This document shows positions 10,818-19,053 of a stretch of DNA of 50,020 nt, piece by piece. Below the pieces are notes generated by a model, which saw only the letters and a list, made by a program, of their open reading frames with translations, searched no databases and was not told where the DNA came from. The stretch spans positions 1 through 50,020 of the forward strand of contig NZ_WUWN01000023.1 of the NCBI RefSeq assembly GCF_009846865.1, read 5' to 3'. Both the position numbers and the translations under genes were made by a program. How positions within the stretch are numbered: position 1 is the stretch's first letter; every line of letters begins with the position of its first letter. The stretch is from Puerhibacterium puerhi (GTDB taxonomy: Bacteria; Actinomycetota; Actinomycetes; Actinomycetales; Cellulomonadaceae).

Positions 10818-11504
10818 ATGGAGATCCACGTCGTCGTCGCGCCCGTCTTCGCCACGAACTGCTGCGTGGTCGTCGCCGGCGGCGACTGCGTCGTCGTCGA
10901 CGCCGGCGCGGGGGTCGCTGCGCAGGTCGCGCTGCTGGTCGAGGACCACGGCTGGACGCCGCGGGCGGTGCTCGCCACGCACGGCCACGTGGACCACACC
11001 TGGGACGCCGCCGCGCTGTGCGACCGCTACGACGTGCCGCTGCGCATCCACCAGGCCGACGCCTACCGGCTCGCCGACCCCTTCGGCACCCTCGGGCTCG
11101 GACCGGCCGGCGGGGTGAGCGGCGCGCTGCGCCAGGCCGTCGCGGCGCTGGGCCTGGCGCCCGAGGACTACCGCGCGCCGGCCGCCGTCGTGCCGTTCGG
11201 CGACGCGGGCGACGACGGCGCCGGCACCCTCGAGGCCGGCGCCGTGCGGCTGCAGGTGCGGCACGCGCCCGGGCACACGCAGGGCGCGACGCTGTTCCTC
11301 ACGCCGGACGCGGTGCTGGCCGGCGACGTGCTCTTCGCCGGCTCGGTGGGCCGCACCGACCTGCCTGGCGGGGACCCGGCGGCCATGCGGGCGACGCTGC
11401 GCGAGGTGGTCGCGCTCCTGGACCCGGGCCTCGCCGTGGTGCCCGGGCACGGGCCGACGACGACCGTGGGCCAGGAGCTGGCGACCAACCCGTTCCTGGG
11501 CTGA
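10818..11504 (+). CDS. MBL-fold metallo-hydrolase (glyoxalase II-like)
   Basis: A 228-residue metallo-beta-lactamase fold hydrolase. The zinc-binding motif THGHVDH (about 54-60), a second metal His in APGHTQG, the bridging Asp in LAGDVLFAGSVGRTDL and a late His in VPGHGP are all present, as in hydroxyacylglutathione hydrolase-like proteins. The probable reaction is hydrolysis of a thioester or related bond; the substrate is unknown. It lacks the C-terminal helical domain of true glyoxalase II. ATG 10818 is chosen because TAGCGT lies seven bases upstream. It precedes hisS by about 60 bases and is divergent from the cyclophilin operon, a conserved actinobacterial order. Confidence 0.92.
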   Translation: MEIHVVVAPVFATNCCVVVAGGDCVVVDAGAGVAAQVALLVEDHGWTPRAVLATHGHVDHTWDAAALCDRYDVPLRIHQADAYRLADPFGTLGLGPAGGVSGALRQAVAALGLAPEDYRAPAAVVPFGDAGDDGAGTLEAGAVRLQVRHAPGHTQGATLFLTPDAVLAGDVLFAGSVGRTDLPGGDPAAMRATLREVVALLDPGLAVVPGHGPTTTVGQELATNPFLG

Positions 11505-11568
11505 CGCCGGGCCGTCCGCAGGGCGGCGGCGCGCCCCGGGCCGGCCCGGGTCTGGGAAGATGGAGGGC

Positions 11569-12948
11569 ATGGCTCGCATCGCCCCGCTCTCCGGCTTCCC
11601 CGAATGGCTCCCCGACGGTCGCGTCGTGGAGCAGCACGTCCTCGACACGCTGCGCCGCACGTTCGAGCTGCACGGGTTCGCCGGCATCGAGACGCGCGCG
11701 GTCGAGCCGCTCGAGCAGCTGCTGCGCAAGGGGGAGACCTCCAAGGAGGTCTACGTGCTGCGCCGCCTGCAGGCCGACCCCGAGACCGACGAGGCCGGCG
11801 ACAAGCAGCTCGGGCTGCACTTCGACCTCACCGTCCCCTTCGCGCGGTACGTGCTGGAGAACGCCGGCCGGCTGGCCTTCCCGTTCAAGCGCTACCAGGT
11901 CCAGAAGGTCTGGCGCGGCGAGCGGCCCCAGGACGGCCGCTTCCGCGAGTTCGTCCAGGCGGACATCGACGTCGTGGGCGCCGGCGACCTGCCGTACCAC
12001 TTCGAGGTCGAGCTGCCGCTGGTGATGGCGGAGGCGCTCGGCGCGCTGCGCGAGATCGGCCTGCCGCCGGTGCGCGTGCTGGTCAACAACCGCAAGGTCG
12101 CCGAGGGCTTCTACCGCGGCATCGGCCTGGACGACGTCGAGGGCGTGCTGCGCCACGTGGACAAGCTCGACAAGATCGGCCCGGACGCCGTCGCCGAGCT
12201 GCTGCAGGCCGAGCAGGGCGCCACGCCGGAGCAGGCCAAGGCGTGCCTCGAGCTCGCCGCGATCTGTGGCGAGGACGTCGCGGTGGTCGACCGCGTGCGC
12301 GAGCTCGCCGCGTCGTACGACGCCGTGACCGAGCTGCTCGAGACCGGGCTGGCGGAGCTGCGCGCGCTGGTGGCCGCGGCCGCCGAGCGGGCGCCGGGCG
12401 TCGTCGTCGCCGACCTTAAGATCGCCCGCGGGCTCGACTACTACACCGGGTCCGTGTACGAGACCGTGCTGGTGGGGCACGAGCAGCTCGGCTCGATCTG
12501 CTCCGGCGGGCGCTACGACACCCTCGCGTCCGACGGCAAGAACACCTACCCGGGCGTCGGCCTGTCGATCGGCGTCTCCCGCCTCGTCTCGCGGCTGCTG
12601 TCGGCCGGGCTGGTGCGGGCCACGCGCGGCGTGCCCAGCGCCGTCGTGGTCGCCGTCGTCGACGAGGAGCACCGCGCCGCCTCCGACGCCGTGGCCACCG
12701 CGCTGCGGGCCCGCGGCATCCCCGTCGAGGTGGCCCCGTCCGCGGCGAAGTTCGGCAAGCAGATCAAGTACGCCGACCGCCGCGGCATCCCGTTCGTCTG
12801 GTTCCCCGGCGCGGTGGGCGAGGACGGGGTGCGCGGGCCGGACCAGGTCAAGGACATCCGCTCCGGCGAGCAGGCGCCCGCGGACGCGGCGACGTGGGAG
12901 CCGCCGGCCGCGGACCTGTGGCCCCGGGTGGTCCCCGCGGAGGCCTGA
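11569..12948 (+). CDS. hisS: Histidyl-tRNA synthetase
   Basis: A class II aminoacyl-tRNA synthetase of about 459 residues that charges tRNA-His. The N-terminus SGFPEWLPDGRVVEQHVLDT corresponds to the family's 'G.rD..P' region. Motif 2 reads YQVQKVWRGERPQDGRFREF, and the histidine-specific motif RGLDYYTGSVYE is at about 290. The C-terminal anticodon-binding domain starts near 350. The sequence is of the variant HisRS type seen in Micrococcales (motif 2 FREFVQADIDVVG). Two ATGs are possible: 11560 adds MEG, 11569 starts MARIAPLSG. Neither has good ribosome-site spacing; I prefer 11569 because family sequence begins there. Confidence 0.95.
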   Translation: MARIAPLSGFPEWLPDGRVVEQHVLDTLRRTFELHGFAGIETRAVEPLEQLLRKGETSKEVYVLRRLQADPETDEAGDKQLGLHFDLTVPFARYVLENAGRLAFPFKRYQVQKVWRGERPQDGRFREFVQADIDVVGAGDLPYHFEVELPLVMAEALGALREIGLPPVRVLVNNRKVAEGFYRGIGLDDVEGVLRHVDKLDKIGPDAVAELLQAEQGATPEQAKACLELAAICGEDVAVVDRVRELAASYDAVTELLETGLAELRALVAAAAERAPGVVVADLKIARGLDYYTGSVYETVLVGHEQLGSICSGGRYDTLASDGKNTYPGVGLSIGVSRLVSRLLSAGLVRATRGVPSAVVVAVVDEEHRAASDAVATALRARGIPVEVAPSAAKFGKQIKYADRRGIPFVWFPGAVGEDGVRGPDQVKDIRSGEQAPADAATWEPPAADLWPRVVPAEA

Positions 12949-12978
12949 CCCCTCCCGTCGGGCGCGTTGACCCGGGCG

Positions 12979-12994
12979 TCGAACGCGTGTTCGA
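12979..12994. promoter_or_regulatory. SOS box (LexA-binding site)
   Basis: TCGAACGCGTGTTCGA is a perfect match to the actinobacterial/mycobacterial SOS box TCGAAC-N4-GTTCGA, and the N4 GCGT is nearly self-complementary as well. It lies nine bases before the ATG at 13003 and 6 bases after a TTGACC (12967-12972), so it overlaps the expected -10 region. LexA bound here should block transcription of the radical SAM gene until DNA damage. Confidence 0.85.
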
Positions 12995-13002
12995 ATGGCT
13001 GC

Positions 13003-15189
13003 ATGCGGTGGGACGGTCAGGCGATCACGGCCGACGACGGCGCGCTGCCCGGGCTCGAGCGGCCGGCGCTGTCGCGCATCGGCCTCATGCGGTCCGTGCG
13101 CACGCCCGAGTTCGCCGGCATCACCTTCCACGAGGTGGCGGCCAAGAGCGCGCTGTCGCACGTGCCGGCCGCCTCGCGGATGCCGTTCCGCTGGACGGTC
13201 AACCCGTACCGCGGCTGCAGCCATGCCTGCGCCTACTGCGTGGCCCCCACGACCCTCGTGCTCATGGCCGACGGCCGGCAGAAGCCGATCGGCGACCTCG
13301 TGGTCGGGGACCGGATCATCGGCACGCGGCGTGACGGCACCTATCGCCGGTACGTCCAGACCGAGGTTCTGGGGCGGTGGAGCACCGTCAAGCGCGCCTT
13401 CAGGGTGACCCTTCAGGACGGCACGCAGATCGTGGCCAGCGGCGACCACCGCTTCCTCACCGGGCGCGGCTGGAAGCATGTCGCCCGTGCGGAGCCGGGC
13501 GAGGGGCAGCGGCCGTTCCTGACCACGCGCAACGCGCTCATGGGTTTCGGGCTCGGCATGGCGAGCGAGGCGTACGCCCAGCCGACGGCGAGTGCCGACT
13601 ATCGCCGCGGATACCTGGCCGCGATGATCCGCGGCGACGGCATGCGGATCGACAAGACGTACCGCCGACGCGACACCGGTGCGCCGTACCGAGTCACGAT
13701 CTTCCGGCTTGCGCTCGCCGACGACGAGGCGCTTGCGCGAGCCCGCGAGCTCCTCGCGGCAGAGGGGATCCCGACGTCCACGCGGCCGTTCAGCCCCGCC
13801 TCGGCCACGCGACGTCCGATCACCGCGATCTATACCTCACGGCGGCGAGATCTCGCCGCCATCGATGTGCTGTGCGAGTGGCCGACCGAGGCCAGCTTCG
13901 AGTGGAGCCGGGGCTTCCTCGCCGGCATCTTCGACGCAGAAGGCTCCTGCTCCCGGGGGGTGCTGCGGGTGTCGAACGCGGACGAACAGATCCTGAGGCG
14001 CACCAGCGCAGCGCTCGATCGGTTCGCCATCCCGAACGTGCGGGAGCGAGCGCGGCCGAACGGCGTGGCAACCATCCGTGTCACCGGCGGCGAGAGCGTC
14101 CGCAGGCGGTTCTTCCACCTCGTCGACCCGGCCATCAGCCGCAAGCTCGCCATCACCGGGGCCGCGGTCAAGACCTCGGCCCCGCTCGGCGTGGTGGCCG
14201 TGGAGGATCTCGGCTACGAGCAGGAGATGGTGGACATCACCACCGGCACCGGCGACTTCGTGGCCGACGGGGTGATCGCGCACAACTGCTTCGCCCGGCC
14301 CACGCACCAGTACCTCGACCTGGACGCCGGCAAGGACTTCGACAGCCAGGTGGTGGTCAAGGTCAACGTCGCCGAGGTGCTGCGCGCCGAGCTGGCCAAG
14401 AAGAGCTGGCGGCGCGAGCCCGTGGCGCTGGGCACCAACACCGACCCGTACCAGCGCGCCGAGGGCCGCTACCGGCTCATGCCCGGCATCATCACGGCGC
14501 TCGCGGACTCCGGCACGCCGTTCTCGATCCTCACCAAGGGCACGCTGATGCGCCGCGACCTGCCGCTGATCGCGCAGGCGGCCGGGAAGGTCGAGGTGGG
14601 CCTCGGCGTCTCGCTCGCCTTCGCCGACGAGGAGCTGCAGCAGCTGGTGGAGCCCGGCACGCCCACGCCGCGCGCCCGCCTCGACCTGATCCGCGCCGTG
14701 CGCGCGGCGGGACTGCCGTGCGGCGTGATGGTCGCCCCGGTGCTGCCGTGGCTGACCGACTCGCGCGACCACCTGCGCCGGCTGCTCGACGCGATCGCCG
14801 AGGCCGGCGCCACCGGCGTCACGGTGATCCCGCTGCACCTCAAGCCCGGCACCCGCGAGTGGTACCTGCAATGGCTCGAGCGCGACCACCCGCGCCTGGT
14901 CGCCGGCTACGGGCGGGTCTTCGGCCGCGGCACCTACTCGATCAAGGCCTACCAGGAGTGGCTGTGGGAGCGGGTCAAGCCGCTGCTCGACGAGCGCGGC
15001 TTCGGCTCCTCGGGCCACCGGCGCGGGTCCGGCGCGACCGGGCGGCCGCACGACACGCTGCGGCCGCACGACGACGGCGACTACCCGGCGGGCTCCATCG
15101 TCGAGCCTGCCGGCGCGCTGGCCGGGATGCCGGTCGACGGCACGGGCCTGACGGTCGCCGGCGCCGGCCCCGACCAGACGCTGTTCTGA
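13003..15189 (+). CDS. Intein-containing Rv2578c family radical SAM protein
   Basis: The precursor is 728 residues; the mature extein product would be 378. The N-extein (1-78) contains FRWTVNPYRGCSHACAY with C72 and C76 of the radical SAM CX3CX2C motif. The C-extein (429-728) starts CFARPTHQYLDLD, supplying the third Cys (429). It continues with ALGTNTDPYQRAEGRYRLMP, SILTKGTLMRRDLP and VMVAPVLPWLTD, and ends TLF, all closely matching M. tuberculosis Rv2578c as I remember it. The family belongs to the SplB-like group (spore photoproduct lyase-related), so a role in DNA lesion repair is plausible but unproven. The upstream SOS box supports it. Start ATG 13003 gives MRW, the family N-terminus; the ribosome site is weak. 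Confidence 0.93.
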   Translation: MRWDGQAITADDGALPGLERPALSRIGLMRSVRTPEFAGITFHEVAAKSALSHVPAASRMPFRWTVNPYRGCSHACAYCVAPTTLVLMADGRQKPIGDLVVGDRIIGTRRDGTYRRYVQTEVLGRWSTVKRAFRVTLQDGTQIVASGDHRFLTGRGWKHVARAEPGEGQRPFLTTRNALMGFGLGMASEAYAQPTASADYRRGYLAAMIRGDGMRIDKTYRRRDTGAPYRVTIFRLALADDEALARARELLAAEGIPTSTRPFSPASATRRPITAIYTSRRRDLAAIDVLCEWPTEASFEWSRGFLAGIFDAEGSCSRGVLRVSNADEQILRRTSAALDRFAIPNVRERARPNGVATIRVTGGESVRRRFFHLVDPAISRKLAITGAAVKTSAPLGVVAVEDLGYEQEMVDITTGTGDFVADGVIAHNCFARPTHQYLDLDAGKDFDSQVVVKVNVAEVLRAELAKKSWRREPVALGTNTDPYQRAEGRYRLMPGIITALADSGTPFSILTKGTLMRRDLPLIAQAAGKVEVGLGVSLAFADEELQQLVEPGTPTPRARLDLIRAVRAAGLPCGVMVAPVLPWLTDSRDHLRRLLDAIAEAGATGVTVIPLHLKPGTREWYLQWLERDHPRLVAGYGRVFGRGTYSIKAYQEWLWERVKPLLDERGFGSSGHRRGSGATGRPHDTLRPHDDGDYPAGSIVEPAGALAGMPVDGTGLTVAGAGPDQTLF
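13237..14286 (+). other. Intein with LAGLIDADG homing endonuclease
   Basis: A 350-residue in-frame insertion (precursor residues 79-428). It begins with Cys1 (CVAPTTLVLMADG, splicing block A) and has block B as SGDH (S68, H71, in place of TxxH). Two LAGLIDADG motifs follow: GYLAAMIRGDG (125-135) and GFLAGIFDAEG (226-236), with acidic residues D134 and E235. Block F/G ends VADGVIAHN and is followed by Cys+1. Penultimate His and terminal Asn are intact, so class 1 splicing is expected; the usual block F His is replaced by Gly. The coding DNA uses more A/T third positions (for example TAT, TCA, GAT) than the exteins, which fits later acquisition. Confidence 0.95.
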
Positions 15190-15234
15190 GCCGCGCCGTG
15201 GGCTCTGAGCCGGGGCCGGGGCTGGGGGCCGGCG

Positions 15235-15702
15235 TCAGGCGTCGGCGAGCCGCGCGGGGAAGCCGCCGGTGGCGACCGGTCCCCAGCGCTCGACAGTGAT
15301 CCGCACGATCGACTTGCCCTGCGTGACCATCGCGGCCCGGTACTCGTCCCAGTCCGGGTGCTCGCCGGCCGCGGCGCGGTAGTACTCCACGAGCGGCTCG
15401 ACGGACTCGGGGGAGTCGATCACCTCGGCGGTGCCGTCCACCTGCACCCAGGCGTCGTCGAAGTCGTCGCCGAGCGCCAGCAGCGACGCCTCCGGCCGGC
15501 GGCGCAGGTTCGCCACCTTGGCGCGCTCGGGGTAGGTGGAGATCACCACGCGGCCCTCGCCGTCGACCGCGAACGTCACCGGGCTCAGCTGCGGGCGCCC
15601 GTCGGCGCGGGTCGTGGCGAGCACGCCCTTGCGGCGCTCGCGCAGCGCGGCGAGCAGCCCGTCGCGGTCGACCGTCGTGTTCGTCGCGATCCTGCGCGGC
15701 AT
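15235..15702 (-). CDS. PPOX-class F420-dependent oxidoreductase
   Basis: A 155-residue split-barrel flavin/F420-binding protein. The sequence GVLATTRADGRPQLSPVTFAV near residues 20-40 is the family's first strand pair. STYPERAKVANLRRRPEASLL and WVQVDGTAEVIDSPE follow, and the C-terminus is VERWGP. Members use coenzyme F420 (or FMN) to reduce diverse substrates; the substrate here is unknown. The ATG at 15702 has GAAGGG seven bases upstream; an earlier in-frame ATG at 15795 would extend into the aspS promoter and is rejected. It is convergent with the radical SAM gene and divergent from aspS. Confidence 0.88.
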   Translation of the reverse strand: MPRRIATNTTVDRDGLLAALRERRKGVLATTRADGRPQLSPVTFAVDGEGRVVISTYPERAKVANLRRRPEASLLALGDDFDDAWVQVDGTAEVIDSPESVEPLVEYYRAAAGEHPDWDEYRAAMVTQGKSIVRITVERWGPVATGGFPARLADA

Positions 15703-15737
15703 GGGAAACCCTTCGTCGGGGACGGTGGTGCGACGGA

Positions 15738-15743
15738 TAGACT
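15738..15743 (+). promoter_or_regulatory. -10 box upstream of aspS
   Basis: TAGACT lies about 65 bases before the aspS GTG, giving a short leader that ends in AAGGAAGG, about nine bases before the start codon. No good -35 hexamer is visible. Confidence 0.35.
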
Positions 15744-15809
15744 CGCACAGGCGCACGGGTCCCGTGCCGCCCACCCTCGTCATCCTGGATCCCAAGGAAG
15801 GACCTCTCC

Positions 15810-17573
15810 GTGCTGCGCACCCATACGGCCGGCTCGCTGCGGGCCGAGCACATCGGTCAGACCGTCACCCTCACGGGCTGGGTCGACCGCCGTCGCGATC
15901 ACGGGGGAGTGGCCTTCATCGACCTGCGCGACGCCTCGGGCATCGCCCAGGTCGTCATCCGCGACGAGTCGGTGGCCCACCCGCTGCGCGCCGAGTTCGT
16001 GCTGCAGGTCACCGGCGAGGTCGCCCGCCGCCCGGAGGGCAACGCCAACCCCAACCTCGCCACCGGCGAGATCGAGGTCATCGCCAAGGACGTCGTGGTG
16101 CTCAACGAGTCCGCGCCGCTGCCGTTCCAGGTCTCCACGGCGCTCGCGGACACCGAGACCATCGGCGAGGAGGCGCGGCTCAAGCACCGCTACCTCGACA
16201 TGCGCCGCCCGCAGCAGGCCCACGCGCTGCGCCTGCGCGCCAAGGTCAACCAGGCCGCGCGCCGCGTGCTGGACGAGCACGACTTCGTCGAGATCGAGAC
16301 GCCGACCCTGACCCGCTCGACGCCCGAGGGCGCGCGCGACTTCCTGGTGCCCGCGCGCCTGTCGCCCGGCTCCTGGTACGCCCTGCCGCAGTCGCCGCAG
16401 CTGTTCAAGCAGCTGCTCATGGTCGGCGGCATGGAGCGCTACTACCAGATCGCCCGCTGCTACCGCGACGAGGACTTCCGCGCCGACCGCCAGCCGGAGT
16501 TCACGCAGCTCGACGTCGAGATGAGCTTCGTCGACCAGGACGACGTCATCGCCCTGGCCGAGAAGATCCTCGTGGCGCTGTGGGACCTCATCGGCGTCCA
16601 GGTCACCACGCCGATCCCGCGGATGACCTACGCCGAGGCGATGCGCCTGTACGGCACCGACAAGCCGGACCTGCGCTTCGGCAACCCGCTGGTCGAGCTC
16701 ACCGAGTACTTCGCGCAGACGCCGTTCCGCGTGTTCCAGGCCGAGTACGTCGGCGCCGTCGTGATGCCCGGCGGCGCCGGCCAGCCGCGCCGGCAGTTCG
16801 ACGCCTGGCAGGAGTGGGCCAAGCAGCGCGGCGCCAAGGGCCTGGCCTACGTGACGTTCGCCGAGGACGGCACGCTCGGCGGCCCGGTGGCCAAGAACCT
16901 GTCCGAAGCCGAGCGCGAGGGCCTGGCCGCCGCGACCGGCGCGCAGCCCGGCGACGCGGTGTTCTTCGCCGCCGGCCGGACCTCCGAGGCCCGGGCGCTG
17001 CTCGGCGCGGCGCGGCTGGAGATCGCCCGGCGCACCGGCCAGATCGACGAGGACGCCTGGGCGTTCGTGTGGGTCGTGGACGCGCCGCTGTTCAAGCCGG
17101 CGGGCGAGGACGACGACGTCGACCTGGGCCACTCGGCGTGGACGGCCGTGCACCACGCGTTCACCTCGCCCACGCCCGAGTGGGTCGAGAAGTTCGAGCA
17201 GGACCCGGGCAACGCGCTGGCGTACGCCTACGACATCGTCTGCAACGGCAACGAGATCGGCGGCGGGTCCATCCGTATCCACCGCCGGGACGTGCAGGAG
17301 CGCGTCTTCGACGTCATGGGCATCGGCCACGACGAGGCCCAGGAGAAGTTCGGCTTCCTGCTCGACGCGTTCCAGTTCGGCGCCCCGCCGCACGGCGGCA
17401 TCGCGTTCGGCTGGGACCGCATCGTCGCGCTGCTGACGAAGTCGCCGTCCATCCGCGACGTGATCGCCTTCCCGAAGTCCGGCGGCGGGTTCGACCCGCT
17501 CACCGAGGCGCCCGCCCCGATCACCCCGGAGCAGCGCAAGGAGGCCGGCGTCGACGCGGTGCCCGGCGAGTGA
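15810..17573 (+). CDS. aspS: Aspartyl-tRNA synthetase
   Basis: A 587-residue class IIb synthetase of bacterial size. In order: an N-terminal OB-fold anticodon-binding domain ([19 protein letters not shown]), class II motif 1, motif 2 ([15 protein letters not shown]), the bacterial-specific GAD insertion (about 290-400), and motif 3 in [14 protein letters not shown] near 535. It charges tRNA-Asp; many actinobacterial AspRS are non-discriminating and also charge tRNA-Asn, but the sequence alone does not settle that. The start is GTG 15810 with AAGGAAGG upstream; the following residues [15 protein letters not shown] are the family N-terminus. The last bases overlap the next gene as GTGA. Confidence 0.96.
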   Translation: MLRTHTAGSLRAEHIGQTVTLTGWVDRRRDHGGVAFIDLRDASGIAQVVIRDESVAHPLRAEFVLQVTGEVARRPEGNANPNLATGEIEVIAKDVVVLNESAPLPFQVSTALADTETIGEEARLKHRYLDMRRPQQAHALRLRAKVNQAARRVLDEHDFVEIETPTLTRSTPEGARDFLVPARLSPGSWYALPQSPQLFKQLLMVGGMERYYQIARCYRDEDFRADRQPEFTQLDVEMSFVDQDDVIALAEKILVALWDLIGVQVTTPIPRMTYAEAMRLYGTDKPDLRFGNPLVELTEYFAQTPFRVFQAEYVGAVVMPGGAGQPRRQFDAWQEWAKQRGAKGLAYVTFAEDGTLGGPVAKNLSEAEREGLAAATGAQPGDAVFFAAGRTSEARALLGAARLEIARRTGQIDEDAWAFVWVVDAPLFKPAGEDDDVDLGHSAWTAVHHAFTSPTPEWVEKFEQDPGNALAYAYDIVCNGNEIGGGSIRIHRRDVQERVFDVMGIGHDEAQEKFGFLLDAFQFGAPPHGGIAFGWDRIVALLTKSPSIRDVIAFPKSGGGFDPLTEAPAPITPEQRKEAGVDAVPGE

Positions 17574-18433
17574 GCCTGGACGCCTCGCTGCTCGAGCGGG
17601 TGGCCCTGCCCGGTGTCGCGCTGCCGGCGCGCTGGGCGGGGCACCCCGTCGTCGTGGCGGAGAACGCCCGCAGCGGCTGGGACGTCACCCACGTGTGGTC
17701 CGACGACGACGCGCTGCTCGTGCGGCTGCGCTGGCGGGAGCGGACCGACGGCGACCGGCCGTTCGCCGTGGAGGCCGGTGACGACGCGCAGGCGGCGAGC
17801 CTGCTGTCCGTCGGGTCGTCCGACGGCGCGGCGCGGCTGCTGCTGCGCGCCGCGGCGGACCTCGCCCGGGAGGGCACGGACCTGGCCTCGGCGAGCCGGT
17901 CGTCGGTGCCGCGCGGCACCCGGGCGACCCTCGCCGCGATGGCGGTGGCCGACCCGACGCTCGTGGTGCCCGCGCCGTTCGACGTCCCGACGGACGGGGC
18001 CTGGGACTGGATGGGCACCACCTCGGCCCCGCCGGCGCAGCCCGGCGAGGAGCGCGTCGAGGAGCTCGTGGGCGCGGCCGGCCTCGCCGAGGCGCGGGCG
18101 GCGCGCGAGCGCGCGAACCCGCACGGCGAGCTGGCGGTGGAGGAGCCGCGCTCGCGCTGGTGGGGCTGGCGGGACGACGACGGCGTGCTGCGCGGGGTGG
18201 TCGGCGCCAGCCGGCGCGTGCCGGGCCAGCCGTGGGTGCTCGGCTCGATCGGCACCGACCCCGCCTGGCGCGGCCGCGGCATCGCCGCGGCGACGACCGC
18301 CGTCGCCACCCGCGCCGGGCTCGCCGAGGTCCCGATGGTCACGCTCGGCCTGTACGCGCACAACCACACCGCCCGGCGCCTGTACGCGCGCCTGGGGTAC
18401 GAGCTCGCGCAGGAGTTCGAGAGCCACCGCTGA
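17570..18433 (+). CDS. GNAT family N-acetyltransferase
   Basis: A 287-residue protein. The C-terminal ~110 residues form a GNAT domain: the acetyl-CoA pyrophosphate-binding loop [13 protein letters not shown], then [20 protein letters not shown], the typical 'N..A..LY...GF' ending. The N-terminal ~160 residues do not match a motif I recognise, though a WDWM segment sits between the halves. The substrate cannot be read from the sequence. Translation is coupled to aspS, since its GTG and the aspS TGA share GTGA, so co-transcription is nearly certain. Acetyltransferases of this layout are common singletons in Actinobacteria. Confidence 0.82.
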   Translation: MSLDASLLERVALPGVALPARWAGHPVVVAENARSGWDVTHVWSDDDALLVRLRWRERTDGDRPFAVEAGDDAQAASLLSVGSSDGAARLLLRAAADLAREGTDLASASRSSVPRGTRATLAAMAVADPTLVVPAPFDVPTDGAWDWMGTTSAPPAQPGEERVEELVGAAGLAEARAARERANPHGELAVEEPRSRWWGWRDDDGVLRGVVGASRRVPGQPWVLGSIGTDPAWRGRGIAAATTAVATRAGLAEVPMVTLGLYAHNHTARRLYARLGYELAQEFESHR

Positions 18434-18434
18434 C

Positions 18435-18477
18435 GGCGGCCGCCCGGCGTCCCGGCCGCCGCGCTCGCGCGCGGCGG
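18435..18477 (+). terminator. Two overlapping, mutually exclusive hairpins after the aspS-GNAT operon
   Basis: GGCGGCCG (18435-18442) can pair with CGGCCGCC (18453-18460). Alternatively CCGCCGCGC (18456-18464) can pair with GCGCGGCGG (18469-18477, loop TCGC). The second stem is 9 bp with a tetraloop and is the likelier terminator; there is no T-tract. Confidence 0.45.
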
Positions 18478-18481
18478 TCGG

Positions 18482-18487
18482 TACGCT
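18482..18487 (+). promoter_or_regulatory. -10 box for a probably leaderless carbonic anhydrase-like transcript
   Basis: TACGCT ends six bases before the ATG at 18494; no ribosome site fits in the gap. Confidence 0.4.
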
Positions 18488-18493
18488 CCGGCC

Positions 18494-19012
18494 ATGGCCA
18501 CGGTGATCACCTTCGACGGGCACACGCCCGACATCCACCCCACCGCGTGGGTCGCCCCGACGGCGACCGTGATCGGCCGGGTGCGGATCGGCCCGCGCGC
18601 CAGCGTCTTCTACGGGGCGGTGCTGCGCGGCGACATGGACGAGATCGTGCTCGGCGAGGGCAGCAACCTGCAGGACAACTGCGTGGTGCACACCGACACC
18701 GGCGTCCCGACGCACATCGGCGCCGGGGTCGGGATCGGCCACGGGGCCGTCGTGCACGGCGCCACCGTGGAGGACGGGTGCCTCATCGGGATGGGCGCCA
18801 CCCTGCTCAACGACGCGGTCGTGCGCACCGGGGCGTTCGTCGCGGCCGGCGCCCTGGTGCGGGAGGGCCAGGAGATCCCGGCGCACCACCTGGCCGTCGG
18901 CGTGCCGGCGACGGTGCGCGGCGAGCTCGACGCGGCGGGCCGCGAGCGGGTGCGGCGCAACGCGCTGCAGTACCAGGAGCTGGCCGAGCGGCACCGCAAG
19001 GCGGTCGGCTGA
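18494..19012 (+). CDS. Gamma-carbonic anhydrase family protein (left-handed beta-helix)
   Basis: A 172-residue hexapeptide-repeat protein. Repeats of the [LIV]-G-x4 type run from about 20 to 140 (TVIGRVRIGPRASVFYGAVL, LRGDMDEIVLGEGSNLQDNC, and later coils). Metal-ligand histidines are visible in VVHTDTG and IGHGAVVHGA, matching the Cam/CamH/YrdA arrangement of three His at subunit interfaces. It probably assembles as a trimer. Many members are annotated as carbonic anhydrases without proven activity, and this one lacks the acidic loop of the archetype Cam. A C-terminal helix (QYQELAERHRKAV) is typical. A TACGCT box just upstream suggests its own promoter. Confidence 0.9.
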   Translation: MATVITFDGHTPDIHPTAWVAPTATVIGRVRIGPRASVFYGAVLRGDMDEIVLGEGSNLQDNCVVHTDTGVPTHIGAGVGIGHGAVVHGATVEDGCLIGMGATLLNDAVVRTGAFVAAGALVREGQEIPAHHLAVGVPATVRGELDAAGRERVRRNALQYQELAERHRKAVG

Positions 19013-19020
19013 CCGCGCCG

Positions 19021-19053
19021 GTCGCGGCCGGTCGCGGCCGGTCGCGGCCGGTC
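19021..19053. repeat. Short tandem repeat between convergent genes
   Basis: Three exact tandem copies of the 10-base unit GTCGCGGCCG fill the gap between the carbonic anhydrase-like gene and the convergent UbiA gene, followed by a partial fourth. CGGCCG cores are self-complementary, so the array could fold into terminator-like hairpins on either strand. Confidence 0.8.

Noticed and set aside
12979-13000. GTTCGAAT resembling a tRNA T-loop
   Set aside because: Only 54 bases lie between hisS and the next gene, with no acceptor or anticodon stem; it is the right half of the SOS box.
13237-14286. The insertion as a separate gene or frame-disrupting mobile element
   Set aside because: It is in frame, begins with Cys, ends His-Asn-Cys and contains splicing blocks, so it is an intein within one gene.
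19021-19053. CRISPR-like repeat
   Set aside because: Unit is 10 bases with no spacers.
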